The notes: a model not told the origin generated them from the sequence alone. A DNA stretch of 64,000 bases from Actinomadura sp. NBRC 104412 (GCF_030269515.1 NZ_BSTM01000004.1:248001-312000); one strand, 5' to 3'. Shown: positions 46,485 to 56,229, counted from the stretch's first letter. A program made the numbers and translations.

Positions 46485-46689
46485 GTCAGTTGCGGTCAGC
46501 GTGAAATAGGACACACCAGGGACTAGTACACGCTTCAACCACGGAATAGGTTCGTAGCGTCGTTCGCTCGCCCTCCCCCTCGGAGGAGGCCCCGGTGCCG
46601 TGGCCCGACCGGCGCGCACCCCAGCGCGCACCGCCCCCAGGGACGTCTCTCCCTGCCAGCCCCACCCGAGACACCCCCTGGGAGAACGA

Positions 46690-47208
46690 ATGGCTCAAAT
46701 CAAGGTCGAGGTCGACGGCGTGACCTATGAGGACGACGTCGAACCGCGTCTCCTGCTCGTCCACTACCTGCGTGACCGGCTAGGCAAAGGCGGAACCCCG
46801 GTCGGCTGTGACACCACCAACTGCGGCGCCTGCACCGTCCTGATGGACGGGCTGAGCGTGAAGAGCTGCTCCGTGCTCGCCGTCCAGGCGGACGGAAAGC
46901 AGATCACCACCGTCGAGGGGCTGGGCACCGGCGGCGGCGACCATCCCATGCAGAAGGCGTTCCACCAGGAGCACGCGCTCCAGTGCGGCTACTGCACCCC
47001 CGGCATGATCATGGCGTCGATCGACCTGCTGCGGGACAACGCCGACCCCTCCGACGAGGAGATCAGGGAAGGGCTCGAGGGCAACCTGTGCCGGTGCACC
47101 GGCTACCAGAACATCGTCCGCGCCGTGCGGTCCGCGGCGGCCGAGATGCGGGCGGGCGCCGACGGGCAGGCGGCGAAGGCGGCGGCACCGGCGGAGAGCG
47201 GGAGGTGA
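46690..47208 (+). CDS. coxS: CO dehydrogenase-like 2Fe-2S subunit
   Basis: The small iron-sulfur subunit of a molybdenum hydroxylase, 172 residues. The plant-type cluster is bound by Cys40, Cys45, Cys48 and Cys60 ([12 protein letters not shown]); the second cluster by Cys99, Cys102, Cys134 and Cys136 (CGYC, CRC). ATG at 46690 is fixed by GGGAGA just upstream. The Ala-rich C-terminal 20 residues are extra. First gene of coxS-coxL-coxM; it passes electrons from the Mo site to FAD. Confidence 0.93.
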   Translation: MAQIKVEVDGVTYEDDVEPRLLLVHYLRDRLGKGGTPVGCDTTNCGACTVLMDGLSVKSCSVLAVQADGKQITTVEGLGTGGGDHPMQKAFHQEHALQCGYCTPGMIMASIDLLRDNADPSDEEIREGLEGNLCRCTGYQNIVRAVRSAAAEMRAGADGQAAKAAAPAESGR

Positions 47209-47212
47209 GGAC

Positions 47213-49591
47213 ATGACCGCGACGAACGAGGCCCCGGCGGGCGAGGTCGGCACCCCGCGGCGGCGCACCGAGGACGCCCGCCTGATCACCGGGCGGACCC
47301 GGTGGACCGACAACATCCAGCCGCAGGGCACGCTGCATGTGGCGTTCCTGCGCAGCCCGCACGCGCACGCGCGGATCTCCGGCGTGGACGTGGAGCAGGC
47401 GCGCGGCCGTCCCGGGGTGGTGGCGGTGCTCACCGGCGCCGACCTGGCCGAGGAGCAGGGCTCGCTGCCGTGCGCGTGGCCGGTCACCGAGGACATCAAG
47501 ATCCCCGACCATCCGCCGCTGGCGGTGGACGAGGTGCGGTTCGTCGGGGAGCCGGTGGCGATCGTCGTGGCCCGGGACCGCTACACCGCCGTCGACGCCC
47601 TCGAAGAGATCGACGTGGACTACGAGCCGCTGCCGGCCGTCGTCGACATGGAACGGGCGGTCGAGCAGGCGGACGGGCTGGTCCACGAGTCGCTGGGCAC
47701 CAACGAGAGCTACACGTGGGTGTTCGAGAACGGCGACATGGACGCGGCGATGCGGGACGCGCCGGTGGTGCTGGAGCGCCGGTACGTGCAGCAGCGGCTG
47801 ATCCCGTCGGCGATGGAGCCGCGCGCCGTGCTGGCCGTGCCGGACGGCGACGGCTACACGCTGTACTCGGCCACGCAGATCCCGCATGTGCTGCGGCTCA
47901 TGCTGTCGGTCGTCACGCAGATCCCCGAGCACCAGATCCGGGTCGTCGCCCCGGACGTCGGCGGCGGCTTCGGCTCCAAGCTCCAGGTGACCGCCGAGGA
48001 GGTGCTGCTCCTGCTGCTGGCCCGCAGGCTGGGCCGCCCGGTCAAGTGGACGGAGTCGCGCAGCGAGGGCAACCTGACCGTCCACCACGGCCGCGACCAG
48101 ATCCAGAAGATCACGCTCGCGGCGGACCGGGACGGCCGGATCCGCGGGCTCAAGGTGGACCTGCTGGCCGACATGGGCGCGTACCTGATGCTGGTCACGC
48201 CGGGCATCCCGATCCTGGGCGCGTTCATGTACAACGGCATCTACAAGATGGACGCCTACTCGTTCACATGCCGGGGGATCTTCACCACGAAGACGCCCAC
48301 CGACGCGTACCGGGGCGCGGGACGGCCGGAGGCCACCTACGCGCTGGAGCGGATGATGGACGAGCTGGCCGCCGAGCTCGACCTGGACCCGATCGAGGTG
48401 CGGCGCCGCAACTGGATCAAGCACGAGGAGTTCCCGTACGAGACGATCGCGGGGCTGACCTACGACTCGGGGAACTACGAGGCGGCCACGGACCGGGCGC
48501 TGGCCCTGTTCGAGTACGACAAGCTCCGCGCCGAGCAGGCCGACCGGCGGGAGCGCCGCGACCCGGTGCAGCTCGGCATCGGCGTGTCCACGTACACGGA
48601 GATGTGCGGGCTGGCCCCGTCCCGGGTGCTGGGGTCGCTGTCGTACGGCGCGGGCGGCTGGGAGCACGCCGCGGTGCGGGTCCTGCCGTCGGGCGTGGTC
48701 GAGGTGGTCACGGGGTCGTCCCCGCACGGCCAGGGGCACGCGACGGCGTGGGCGCAGATCACGGCGGACCGGCTCGGGGTGCCGTTCGAGGACGTCCGCG
48801 TCCTGCACGGTGACACGGCGGTGGCGCCGAAGGGCATGGACACCTACGGGTCCCGTTCGCTGGCGGTCGGCGGTGTCGCGCTCTACAACGCCTGCGACAA
48901 GGTGATCGAGAAGGCCCGCAAGGTGGCGGCGCACCTCATGGAGGCGTCCGAGCAGGACCTGGAGTTCACCGGCGGCCGGTTCAGCGTGCGCGGCGTGTCG
49001 GAGGAGGGCCGCACCCTCCAGGAGGTCGCGACGGCCGCGTTCGCGGCGCACGACCTGCCGGACGGCGTGGAGCCCTCGCTGGACGCCGACGCCACGTTCG
49101 ACCCGGAGAACTTCTCGTTCCCGCACGGCACCCATCTGTGCGCGGCCGAGGTGGACACCGAGACCGGCATGGTGAGGATCCGCTCGTATGTGGCGGTGGA
49201 CGACATCGGCAAGGTGATCAACCCGCTGATCGTGGAGGGCCAGGTGCACGGCGGTCTCGCGCAGGGCATCGCGCAGGCCCTGTACGAGGAGGCGGTGTAC
49301 GACGCCGACGGCAACCTGCAGACGACCACGATGGCCGACTACCTGCTGCCCTCGGCGGCCGACCTGCCCGATTTCACGCTCGACCGCACCGAGACCCCGG
49401 CCACGTCCAACCCGCTCGGGGTGAAGGGCGTCGGCGAGGCCGGCACGATCGCGTCCACCCCGGCCGTGGTCAACGCAATCGTGGACGCGCTGCGCCCGTA
49501 CGGCGTCAACGACGTCCCGATGCCGTGCTCGCCGGAACGGGTCTGGCGGGCGTTGCGCGAGGCGACCGAGCAGGCTGGAGGTGCGCAGTGA
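47213..49591 (+). CDS. coxL: form II CO dehydrogenase-like molybdopterin large subunit
   Basis: The 792-residue catalytic subunit of the xanthine oxidase family. It has VRFVGEPVAIVVA, the Mo-cofactor loop VAPDVGGGFGSK and the catalytic-Glu stretch LGVKGVGEAGT near the C-terminus. The active-site loop is AYRGAGR (365-371). True aerobic CO dehydrogenases (form I) have AYxCSFR with the copper-binding Cys, which is absent here. This is therefore form II; the real substrate may be another aldehyde or N-heterocycle. ATG at 47213, four bases after coxS. Confidence 0.93.
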   Translation: MTATNEAPAGEVGTPRRRTEDARLITGRTRWTDNIQPQGTLHVAFLRSPHAHARISGVDVEQARGRPGVVAVLTGADLAEEQGSLPCAWPVTEDIKIPDHPPLAVDEVRFVGEPVAIVVARDRYTAVDALEEIDVDYEPLPAVVDMERAVEQADGLVHESLGTNESYTWVFENGDMDAAMRDAPVVLERRYVQQRLIPSAMEPRAVLAVPDGDGYTLYSATQIPHVLRLMLSVVTQIPEHQIRVVAPDVGGGFGSKLQVTAEEVLLLLLARRLGRPVKWTESRSEGNLTVHHGRDQIQKITLAADRDGRIRGLKVDLLADMGAYLMLVTPGIPILGAFMYNGIYKMDAYSFTCRGIFTTKTPTDAYRGAGRPEATYALERMMDELAAELDLDPIEVRRRNWIKHEEFPYETIAGLTYDSGNYEAATDRALALFEYDKLRAEQADRRERRDPVQLGIGVSTYTEMCGLAPSRVLGSLSYGAGGWEHAAVRVLPSGVVEVVTGSSPHGQGHATAWAQITADRLGVPFEDVRVLHGDTAVAPKGMDTYGSRSLAVGGVALYNACDKVIEKARKVAAHLMEASEQDLEFTGGRFSVRGVSEEGRTLQEVATAAFAAHDLPDGVEPSLDADATFDPENFSFPHGTHLCAAEVDTETGMVRIRSYVAVDDIGKVINPLIVEGQVHGGLAQGIAQALYEEAVYDADGNLQTTTMADYLLPSAADLPDFTLDRTETPATSNPLGVKGVGEAGTIASTPAVVNAIVDALRPYGVNDVPMPCSPERVWRALREATEQAGGAQ

Positions 49592-50451
49592 TCCCCGCGA
49601 AGTTCGACTACGTCCGTCCCGGCTCGCTCGACGAGGCGGTGTCCGCGCTGGCCGAGGCGGGCGAGGACGCCAAGGTGCTGGCCGGGGGGCAGAGCCTGAT
49701 GCCGTTGCTGCGGCTGCGGCTCGCCTACCCGGACGCGCTGATCGACCTGGACCGGGTGGACGCGCTCAGGGAGATCAGGGACGAGGGCGACGCGCTGGTG
49801 ATCGGCGCGATGGCCACCCACTACCAGGTGATGGGCGATCCGCTGGTGAACGAGCACGCGCCGCTGATCGCCAAGGCCACCGCGACGGTCGCGGACCCGG
49901 CGGTGCGGCACCGCGGCACGTTCGGCGGGTCGCTGGCGCACGCCGACCCCGCGGGCGACCTGCCCGCCGTGGCGGTGGCGCTGGACGCGGTGTTCCTGGT
50001 CCGCTCGGTGCGCGGCGCACGGGAGATCCCCGCGAAGGACTTCTTCGTGGACTGGATGACCTCGGCGATGGAACCGGACGAGCTGCTGGTGGGCGTGCGC
50101 GTCCCCAAGCTCGGCGCCGGCTGGGGCGTCCACTACGAGAAGTTCAACCGCACCGCGCAGGCGTGGGCGGTGGTGGGCGTCGCCGCCGCGGTCCGCCGAC
50201 AGAGCGGGGCGATCGAGGAGGCCCGCGTGGCGCTGACCAACATGGGTCCGGCGCCGGTGCGGGCGACCGCGGTCGAGGAGTTCATCGCGGGCCGTTCGGT
50301 GTCGGAGGACGCGTTCCGCGGCGCGGGCGCCAAGGCGGCCGAGGGCACCTCGCCCCCGACCGACCTGCACGGCTCGGCCGAGTACCGGCGGCATCTGGCC
50401 ACGGTGCTGACGGCGCGGGCGCTGACCGCCGCGGCCGCGGCCGCGGTCTGA
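49588..50451 (+). CDS. coxM: CO dehydrogenase-like FAD subunit
   Basis: The medium, FAD-binding subunit, 287 residues. It carries the FAD motifs AGGQSLMPLLRLRL and TVADPAVRHRGTFGGSLAHADPAGDLP of the family. GTG at 49588 overlaps the coxL stop (GTGA). The C-terminal CO-dehydrogenase flavoprotein domain runs from about 175. It ends in an Ala run, followed by a hairpin. Confidence 0.93.
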   Translation: MIPAKFDYVRPGSLDEAVSALAEAGEDAKVLAGGQSLMPLLRLRLAYPDALIDLDRVDALREIRDEGDALVIGAMATHYQVMGDPLVNEHAPLIAKATATVADPAVRHRGTFGGSLAHADPAGDLPAVAVALDAVFLVRSVRGAREIPAKDFFVDWMTSAMEPDELLVGVRVPKLGAGWGVHYEKFNRTAQAWAVVGVAAAVRRQSGAIEEARVALTNMGPAPVRATAVEEFIAGRSVSEDAFRGAGAKAAEGTSPPTDLHGSAEYRRHLATVLTARALTAAAAAAV

Positions 50452-50462
50452 CGGTCCCGCCC

Positions 50463-50498
50463 GGGGCGGAACGCCGGAGGAGTCAGGCGTTCCGCCCC
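50463..50498. terminator. hairpin after coxM
   Basis: GGGGCGGAACGCC (50463-50475) pairs perfectly with GGCGTTCCGCCCC (50486-50498) around a 10-base loop, 12 bp after the coxM stop. It may end the operon or reduce read-through into the CoxG-like gene. Confidence 0.75.
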
Positions 50499-50574
50499 AG
50501 GGGGCGCCTGGCGGCGCGACGGCGCCGGGTCGTAAGGTCACGGACAGGCCCCCCGGATGAGAAGGACCGAAAAC

Positions 50575-51324
50575 ATGGAGCTCGACCACGAATTCACCGT
50601 TCCGGTACCGGTGGATCAGGCTTGGTCGGTGCTGCTCGACGTGGAACGGGTGGCGTCCTGCATGCCGGGCGCGACGCTGGACTCGGTCGACGGCGAGGAG
50701 TACTCGGGCCGGATGAGGGTGAAGGTCGGCGCGATGACCATCACCTACCGAGGCACCGCCCGCATCACCTCGGCGGACGAGTCGTCCCGCACGATCACGC
50801 TGGAGGCCGCGGCCAAGGAGGCGCGGGGTTCGGGCACCGCGTCGGCGACCGTGGTGTCCCAACTGCACCCCGTCCCCGACGAGGGCGGCTCGACCCGTGT
50901 GACCGTCCGCACCACGCTGGACGTGACCGGCCGTCCCGCCCAGTTCGGGCGCAACATCCTCTCGGAGGTCGGCGCCAAGCTGATCACGCGGTTCGCGACC
51001 GAGCTGGCGGCCCGGCTGGAGTCCGAACCCGAGCCGGAACCGGCGGCGCCGGAGAAGAGCGAGCCGGAGAAGAGCGAGCCGGAGACGGCCGCGGAGGACA
51101 CGCCCAAGGTGCCGCGGCAGCGCCAGGCGAGCCCCGTCGAGTCGACGTCCTCGGACGACCCGGTCGTCACCCCCCTCCGGCGGAGCGCCGGCCCGGACGA
51201 CGCGATCGACCTGCTGGAGGTCGCGGGCCCGTCGGTGGCCAAGCGCGCCGTGCCCGCGCTGGCCGCCGTGCTGGTGCTGGCGCTGGTCGTCCGCTTCCTG
51301 GTACGGCGGCGCCGCGGGTCCTGA
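50575..51324 (+). CDS. CoxG-like SRPBCC protein with C-terminal membrane anchor
   Basis: A 249-residue protein. The N-terminal 150 residues are a CO dehydrogenase subunit G (SRPBCC) domain: MELDHEFTVPVPVDQAWSVL, ASCMPGATLDSVDGEEYSG, VKVGAMTITYRGTARI. A Glu/Pro/Ser-rich linker (about 155-215, with a repeated PEKSE unit) leads to a C-terminal helix (VPALAAVLVLALVVRFLV) and basic tail. CoxG in Oligotropha carboxidovorans is reported to tether the enzyme to the membrane, which fits this anchor. ATG at 50575 with GAAGGA upstream. Confidence 0.85.
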   Translation: MELDHEFTVPVPVDQAWSVLLDVERVASCMPGATLDSVDGEEYSGRMRVKVGAMTITYRGTARITSADESSRTITLEAAAKEARGSGTASATVVSQLHPVPDEGGSTRVTVRTTLDVTGRPAQFGRNILSEVGAKLITRFATELAARLESEPEPEPAAPEKSEPEKSEPETAAEDTPKVPRQRQASPVESTSSDDPVVTPLRRSAGPDDAIDLLEVAGPSVAKRAVPALAAVLVLALVVRFLVRRRRGS

Positions 51325-51402
51325 GCCCAACCGAAAACCTGGGGAAAAGCACGGTCAACGATCGGGTCTGTACCGGCGCGCGGGTGGCGGTGCGGCGGCG
51401 CC

Positions 51403-52125
51403 ATGCCGTCCGCTGGGTGCGTGGACACCATCGAGATTCAGCGGATCGTCGAACTCGAGGATGACAACTGGTGGTACCGCGAGCGCCGCGGCATCCTCGC
51501 CCGGGAGCTGCGCCGCACCGCGATGCCGGGCACGGCCGTCGACATCGGCGCGGCGGGCGGCGGCAACACCCGGGTGCTGCGGGAGCACGGCTGGGAGGCC
51601 ATCGCGGTCGACAGTTCCACCACCGCCGTCGACCTGTGCCTCTCCCAGGGGATCGAGGCGTACCACGGTGACGCGCGCTACCTGCCGCTGCCGTCCCGCG
51701 GCCAGGACCTGGCGCTGGCGTTCAACGTCCTGGAGCATATCGAGGAGGACCGCGACGCCGCCGCCGAGATCGCCCGGGTGCTGCGGCCCGGCGGCACCGC
51801 GCTGATCGCCGTCCCCTGCGACATGGCGCTGTGGTCGGCGCATGACGTCGCGCTCGGACGGGTCCGCCGCTACTCCCGCCTCGACCTGGTCGACCTGCTG
51901 GAGGGCGCGGGGCTGGTGGTGGAACGGCTGTGGAACTGGAACGTGCTGCTGCGCCCGCTGGTCCGGATGCGCCGCCACCGCGCCCGGCACCGTGAGGACA
52001 TGACACAGCTTCGCCCCGTGACCAACGAGGCGCTGCGTCTGATCACGTTCGTGGAGCGCCACCTGCCGGTGAAGTCGTGGCCGGGCGTGACCTTGTTCGC
52101 CCGCGCCCACCGCCCCTGGTTCTAG
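51403..52125 (+). CDS. class I SAM-dependent methyltransferase
   Basis: A 240-residue Rossmann methylase. Motif I is VDIGAAGGGNTRVL (about 46-59); then EAIAVDSS, YHGDARYLPLPS and ALAFNVLEHIEEDRDAA with the Asn-Val-Leu-Glu-His of UbiE/COQ5-like enzymes. VLRPGGTALIAVP follows. The C-terminus (LPVKSWPGVTLFARA) resembles methylases tied to polyprenol or lipid pathways; the acceptor is unknown. ATG at 51403 was used; GTG at 51421 is also possible, and neither has a strong ribosome site. It converges on the CDP-alcohol transferase. Confidence 0.85.
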   Translation: MPSAGCVDTIEIQRIVELEDDNWWYRERRGILARELRRTAMPGTAVDIGAAGGGNTRVLREHGWEAIAVDSSTTAVDLCLSQGIEAYHGDARYLPLPSRGQDLALAFNVLEHIEEDRDAAAEIARVLRPGGTALIAVPCDMALWSAHDVALGRVRRYSRLDLVDLLEGAGLVVERLWNWNVLLRPLVRMRRHRARHREDMTQLRPVTNEALRLITFVERHLPVKSWPGVTLFARAHRPWF

Positions 52126-52168
52126 GACGCCCGGTCGCGGGGCGCCCTGTCGGAGGACGCCGCCTGCC

Positions 52169-53035
52169 CTAGACACCCGTCGTGACCGCGGTACGCCCGG
52201 AAGGGGAGGACCCGGGCTCGACGGGTTCGGGCGGCGGCGCCACGTATCCACGCGACGCCTGGCAGAACCGGATGACCAGGGCCAGCTCGAAGACGACCAT
52301 CAGCGCGCCCGCGACGGCGACGATGGGCAGCACCAGCCCGGTGAGGGGCCCGACGACGAACGCGGCCATCTGGAACTCGATGCCGCTCACCAGGTGCATG
52401 CGGATCCTCCGGCGCAGCAGGGCCGCGCGCAGCCGCATGTAGAGGGCGGGCATGTCCAGTCCCTTGAGCCTGAACCCGGGGGGCCGCATCTCGATCGCCG
52501 ACACCTTCGCGTCCAGCCCGGCGGCCCGCATGCGGCTGCGCATCTTCCGGCGCGCCTTGTGGATCTGCGGGCCGTTGACGTACCGGACCATGTCCAGGGC
52601 GAGGATCGCGCAGCCCATCCCGAGATAGGCGGTGTCGCCCGTCGTCCCGTACAGGCCGTAGGCGAGCGCGACCGCGCAGGCGGCGTCGCGGACACGGTCG
52701 AGCATGAAGTCCAGCCAGGCGCCGAACGGGGAGCCCGTCCCCGTCAGCCTGGCGATCTTCCCGTCACAGCAGTCCAGGACGAACCCGGCATGGTAGAGCA
52801 GCGCGCCGGCGACCAGCCAGCCGGGCGTCCCCCGCAGGAAGCAGCACGCCGCGCCGATGCCCAGCGCGAACGCGGCCACGGTGATCCGGTCAGGGGTGAC
52901 GCGGTTTCGCGCGGCGAGCCACCGGGTCAGCCGGACGGCCAGCGGATCGACCAGCAGCACGGTCCACCAGGCGTCGCGTCGCTTGCAGACGGCGCGGACA
53001 TCGTCCAGGGAGTACGAGGCCATGCGGGCCAGCAT
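52169..53035 (-). CDS. CDP-alcohol phosphatidyltransferase family membrane protein
   Basis: A 288-residue membrane enzyme joining a CDP-activated group to an alcohol. The complete catalytic motif D-x2-DG-x2-AR-x8-G-x3-D-x3-D spans residues 88-113 (DCCDGKIARLTG, then GAWLDFMLD). It has about five further helices and a 40-residue cytoplasmic tail. It is longer than housekeeping PgsA or Pis enzymes, so the product (phospholipid or cell-wall sugar phosphate) is open. ATG at 53035; a second ATG four codons later is equally plausible. Confidence 0.85.
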   Translation of the reverse strand: MLARMASYSLDDVRAVCKRRDAWWTVLLVDPLAVRLTRWLAARNRVTPDRITVAAFALGIGAACCFLRGTPGWLVAGALLYHAGFVLDCCDGKIARLTGTGSPFGAWLDFMLDRVRDAACAVALAYGLYGTTGDTAYLGMGCAILALDMVRYVNGPQIHKARRKMRSRMRAAGLDAKVSAIEMRPPGFRLKGLDMPALYMRLRAALLRRRIRMHLVSGIEFQMAAFVVGPLTGLVLPIVAVAGALMVVFELALVIRFCQASRGYVAPPPEPVEPGSSPSGRTAVTTGV

Positions 53036-53084
53036 GCTGACCCGGCGCGGCGGGCGCCGGGAGGATCGCGACGACCCGACCGTT

Positions 53085-53113
53085 GCCTGATGCAGACTTG
53101 ACCCGCATCAGGC
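53085..53113. terminator. guaA hairpin terminator
   Basis: GCCTGATGC (53085-53093) pairs with GCATCAGGC (53105-53113), a perfect 9-bp stem with an 11-base loop, 28 bp past the guaA stop. The word CTTGACCC occurs in the loop and again right after the stem. Confidence 0.6.
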
Positions 53114-53140
53114 TTGACCCGGCTTGGGAAAGGGTCTCCC

Positions 53141-54805
53141 TCACTCCCACTCGATGGTGCCAGGGGGCTTGCTGGTGATGTCCACCACCACCCGGTTGAT
53201 CTCCCGTACCTCGTTGGTGATCCGGGTGGAGATCCTTTGCAGCACCTCGTAGGGCAGCCGTGCCCAGTCGGCGGTCATCGCGTCCTCGCTGGTCACGGGG
53301 CGCAGCACGACGGGGTGGCCGTAGGTGCGGCCATCGCCCTGCACCCCGACCGAGCGGACGTCGGCCAGCAGCACCACGGGGAACTGCCAGACGTCGCGGT
53401 CCAGGCCGGCCCGGGTCAGCTCCTCGCGGGCGATCGCGTCGGCGTCCCGCAGGATTTCCAGGCGTTCCCTGGTGACCTCGCCGATGACCCGGATGCCCAG
53501 TCCCGGGCCGGGGAACGGCTGCCGCCAGACGATCTCCGCAGGCAGGCCGAGCTGCTCGCCCAGCGCCCGCACCTCGTCCTTGAACAGGGCGCGCAGCGGC
53601 TCGACGAGCGTGAACCGCAGGTCGTCGGGCAGGCCGCCCACGTTGTGGTGCGACTTGATGTTGGCGGCGCCGGTGCCGCCGCCCGACTCCACGACGTCCG
53701 GGTAGAGCGTCCCCTGGACGAGGAACTCGACCGGCTCGGCGCCCTCGTCATTCGCGGTGGACGAACCCCTCGGCCCCCCGCTGTGCTCGCGGACGATGGC
53801 GCGGGCCGCCTCCTCGAACACCCGGATGAACTCCCGGCCGATGATCTTGCGCTTGGTCTCGGGGTCGGACACGCCCTCCAGCGCGGCCAGGAAACGCTCC
53901 TGGGCGTCCACCACGTACAGATTGACGCCGGTCGCGGCGACGAAGTCCTTCTCGACCTGCTCGGCCTCCCCCTTGCGCAGCAGGCCGTGGTCGACGAAGA
54001 CGCAGGTCAGCCTGTCGCCGATGGCCCGCTGCACCAGCGCGGCCGCGACCGCCGAGTCCACGCCGCCGGACAGGCCGCAGATCGCGCGCTTGCCGCCGAC
54101 CTGCGCGCGCACCGCCTCGATCGACTCCTCGGCGATGTTGACCATCGTCCAGGCGGGGCGGCACCCGGCCGCCTCGTACAGGAAGCGGCGCAGGATCTCC
54201 ATGCCGTGCTCGGTGTGCAGCACCTCGGGGTGGAACTGGACGCCGTAGAGGCCGCGGGCCGGGTCCTCCATGCCGGCCACGGGGGTCACGTCGGTGCTGG
54301 CGGTGACCGTGAACCCGTCCGGGGCCCGGCTCACGAAGTCGCGGTGCGACATCCACACCGCCTGCTCGCCGGGCAGCCCCGCGAACAGCGTGCCAGGGTC
54401 GGTGACCGCCACCGTGGCGCCGCCGTACTCGGCGACGTCGGAGTTCTCCACCGTCCCGCCCAGAGCCTGCGCCATCACCTGGTGGCCGTAGCAGATCCCG
54501 AACGTGGGGACGCCCAGCTCGAACAGGCCGTCCGGGGCGACCGGCGCGCCCTCCTCGTACACCGAGGCGGGGCCGCCGGACAGGATGATCGCCTTCGGCC
54601 GCCTGGCCAGCATTTCCGCCGCCGGCATCGTGGACGGAACGATCTCGCTGTACACCTGGCACTCGCGCACCCGCCGGGCGATCAGTTGCGCGTACTGCGC
54701 CCCGAAGTCGACAACGAGAACGGTGTCGAAGTCCTGGCCGGGGACGGGCCGCGAGACCTCCTGGGCGTCGCCCGGAGAGCGGTCGTTGGACTGGTCGGCA
54801 GCCAC
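53141..54805 (-). CDS. guaA: GMP synthase (glutamine-hydrolysing)
   Basis: Converts XMP to GMP. The 554-residue protein has a class I amidotransferase domain ([18 protein letters not shown], catalytic Cys in [10 protein letters not shown], His-Glu in YGVQFHPEV). The PP-loop synthetase domain carries [13 protein letters not shown] and the C-terminal dimer domain ends with [17 protein letters not shown] 12-15 residue insertion ([13 protein letters not shown]) lies in the synthetase part before [16 protein letters not shown] at 54805, leaving a 25-residue hydrophilic N-terminal lead. Confidence 0.96.
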   Translation of the reverse strand: MAADQSNDRSPGDAQEVSRPVPGQDFDTVLVVDFGAQYAQLIARRVRECQVYSEIVPSTMPAAEMLARRPKAIILSGGPASVYEEGAPVAPDGLFELGVPTFGICYGHQVMAQALGGTVENSDVAEYGGATVAVTDPGTLFAGLPGEQAVWMSHRDFVSRAPDGFTVTASTDVTPVAGMEDPARGLYGVQFHPEVLHTEHGMEILRRFLYEAAGCRPAWTMVNIAEESIEAVRAQVGGKRAICGLSGGVDSAVAAALVQRAIGDRLTCVFVDHGLLRKGEAEQVEKDFVAATGVNLYVVDAQERFLAALEGVSDPETKRKIIGREFIRVFEEAARAIVREHSGGPRGSSTANDEGAEPVEFLVQGTLYPDVVESGGGTGAANIKSHHNVGGLPDDLRFTLVEPLRALFKDEVRALGEQLGLPAEIVWRQPFPGPGLGIRVIGEVTRERLEILRDADAIAREELTRAGLDRDVWQFPVVLLADVRSVGVQGDGRTYGHPVVLRPVTSEDAMTADWARLPYEVLQRISTRITNEVREINRVVVDITSKPPGTIEWE

Positions 54806-54966
54806 CAGGAAGTGCCTTTCGCGAGAGCGGGATCGGTGGAGATCCCAGTCTATGGGCGGGTGGGCGCCGCGCCGCCGCCCACCTCCAGGCGATACTCGCC
54901 GACGGTATCCACTCGGTAACGGACGGTCCGGTTCTCCTCAAGCGGCGGGTGTCGAATGGTCGCTCC

Positions 54967-54976
54967 TTGATATCAA
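54967..54976. promoter_or_regulatory. palindrome and possible -10 upstream of the metalloprotease
   Basis: TTGATATCAA (54967-54976) is a perfect 10-bp palindrome, 13 bp before TATAGT (54990-54995), in a locally AT-rich patch 85-115 bp before the protease start. It could be an operator/promoter, though the spacing is not standard for -35/-10. Confidence 0.3.
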
Positions 54977-55079
54977 TCGACTACCTATAGTGATCGCCCG
55001 TCCGCGGTCGGTCTCTCCGTCCGTCTCGCCGTCCGTCCTCTCGCAAACCGTCTTCGATGCGTCTTCCTCCGGGAGTGCC

Positions 55080-56117
55080 GTGAAGCCCTTCCTCGCCACC
55101 ACGCTCATCGCCGCGCTGGTGCCCGCCGTCCCCGCCGTATCCTCGGCCGCCCCCATCCCGCAGACCCCGGTCCGGCACGGTCCCGGCGCTGCCCAGGCGG
55201 CGCACAGGGGTCACGTGCACGGGTCGGAGGACTGCGTGCCGGGCACCGCCACCGCGGCCCGGCTCCGTCCCCGCCCGGGGGGCCACATGACCCGCGATCG
55301 TAACGACGTGTCCCCGATCGAGGCCGCCACGATCGAGAAGGAGCTCAGCCAGCTCATCGGCTCGCTGGGGGTGTTCCAGCAGCCCGGCGGCGACCCCGTG
55401 CAGGCTCAGCCACCGGCCGCCCAGCCCGGCTCCGGCACGGTGAAGCCCCGCGCCACGGTCAGGGTGCCGGTGTACTTCCACGTCCTGCACGACGGCCCCA
55501 CGGGGAACGTGTCCGAGGCCAGGATCCGGAGGCAGATCGACGTGCTGAACAGGGCGCACGGCGGCTCCGGTCCCGGCGCCAGGACCGGGTTCGTCTTCTC
55601 GCTGCGCGCCATCACCCGCAGCAACAACCGCGCCTGGTACCGCGAGCCGCTGCGGCACGAGCGGGCGTACAAGACCCGGCTCCACAGGGGCGGCGCGGGC
55701 ACGCTCAACCTCTACAGCGCCGACATGGGCCTGGACGTGCTCGGGTGGTCCACCTTCCCGTGGCGGTACCGGGCCGATCCCCAGATGGACGGGGTCGTCG
55801 TCCACCCGCAGAGCCTTCCCGGCGGGTCGATCCCCAGCTTCAACCTCGGGCACACCGCGACCCACGAGATCGGCCACTGGCTGGGGCTGTACCACACCTT
55901 CCAGGGCGGCTGCACCGAGCCCGGGGACTACGTCGCCGACACCCCGCAGGAGCGCGAGGCCACCAACGGCTGCCCCGTGAGCAAGGACACCTGCCCCGCT
56001 CCCGGCAAAGACCCGATCCACAACTTCATGGACTACGGCTTCGACACCTGCATGAACCGGTTCACCAGCGGCCAGGGCGCCCGTATGCACCGGACCTGGG
56101 CGGCCTATCGCGCCTGA
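55080..56117 (+). CDS. secreted M43-type zinc metalloprotease
   Basis: A 345-residue exported peptidase. The signal peptide is KPFLATTLIAALVPAVPAVSSAA. A propeptide-like region (about 25-125) precedes the catalytic domain (VPVYFHVLHDGPTGNVSEARI). The zinc site is HEIGHWLGLYH (His262, Glu263, His266, His272), and the region after it (MDYGFDTCMNRFTSGQ) is the Met-turn pattern of pappalysin-like M43B peptidases. Four cysteines near the active site probably form disulfides. GTG at 55080 with GGGAG upstream gives the signal peptide; the longer open frame is spurious. Confidence 0.9.
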   Translation: MKPFLATTLIAALVPAVPAVSSAAPIPQTPVRHGPGAAQAAHRGHVHGSEDCVPGTATAARLRPRPGGHMTRDRNDVSPIEAATIEKELSQLIGSLGVFQQPGGDPVQAQPPAAQPGSGTVKPRATVRVPVYFHVLHDGPTGNVSEARIRRQIDVLNRAHGGSGPGARTGFVFSLRAITRSNNRAWYREPLRHERAYKTRLHRGGAGTLNLYSADMGLDVLGWSTFPWRYRADPQMDGVVVHPQSLPGGSIPSFNLGHTATHEIGHWLGLYHTFQGGCTEPGDYVADTPQEREATNGCPVSKDTCPAPGKDPIHNFMDYGFDTCMNRFTSGQGARMHRTWAAYRA

Positions 56118-56229
56118 CGGGCCTTCTCGTATGCGGCCTTGAGCCGCGCCGCGTCGTCCGCGGGCAGGTGGCGCACGGCCTCGCGTAGGGATCGCCGACG
56201 ATCCGGGCGGCCTCCTCGGCGGCGTTCAT
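56110..56229 (-). pseudogene. small coupled gene with a frameshift
   Basis: An ATG at 56229 overlaps the stop of the GMC oxidoreductase gene (ATGA). It reads MNAAEEAARIVGDP and then, in this frame, becomes an Arg/Pro-rich run. One base over, the sequence is protein-like (REAVRHLPADDAARLKAAYEK) and stops at about 56110. A single missing C in a CCC run (near 56190) would restore a protein of about 41 residues. So it is either a decaying small gene or carries a sequencing error. No family recognised. Confidence 0.5.

Noticed and set aside
46690..49591. Form I aerobic CO dehydrogenase
   Set aside because: The active-site loop is AYRGAGR rather than AYxCSFR, so true form I assignment is not supported.
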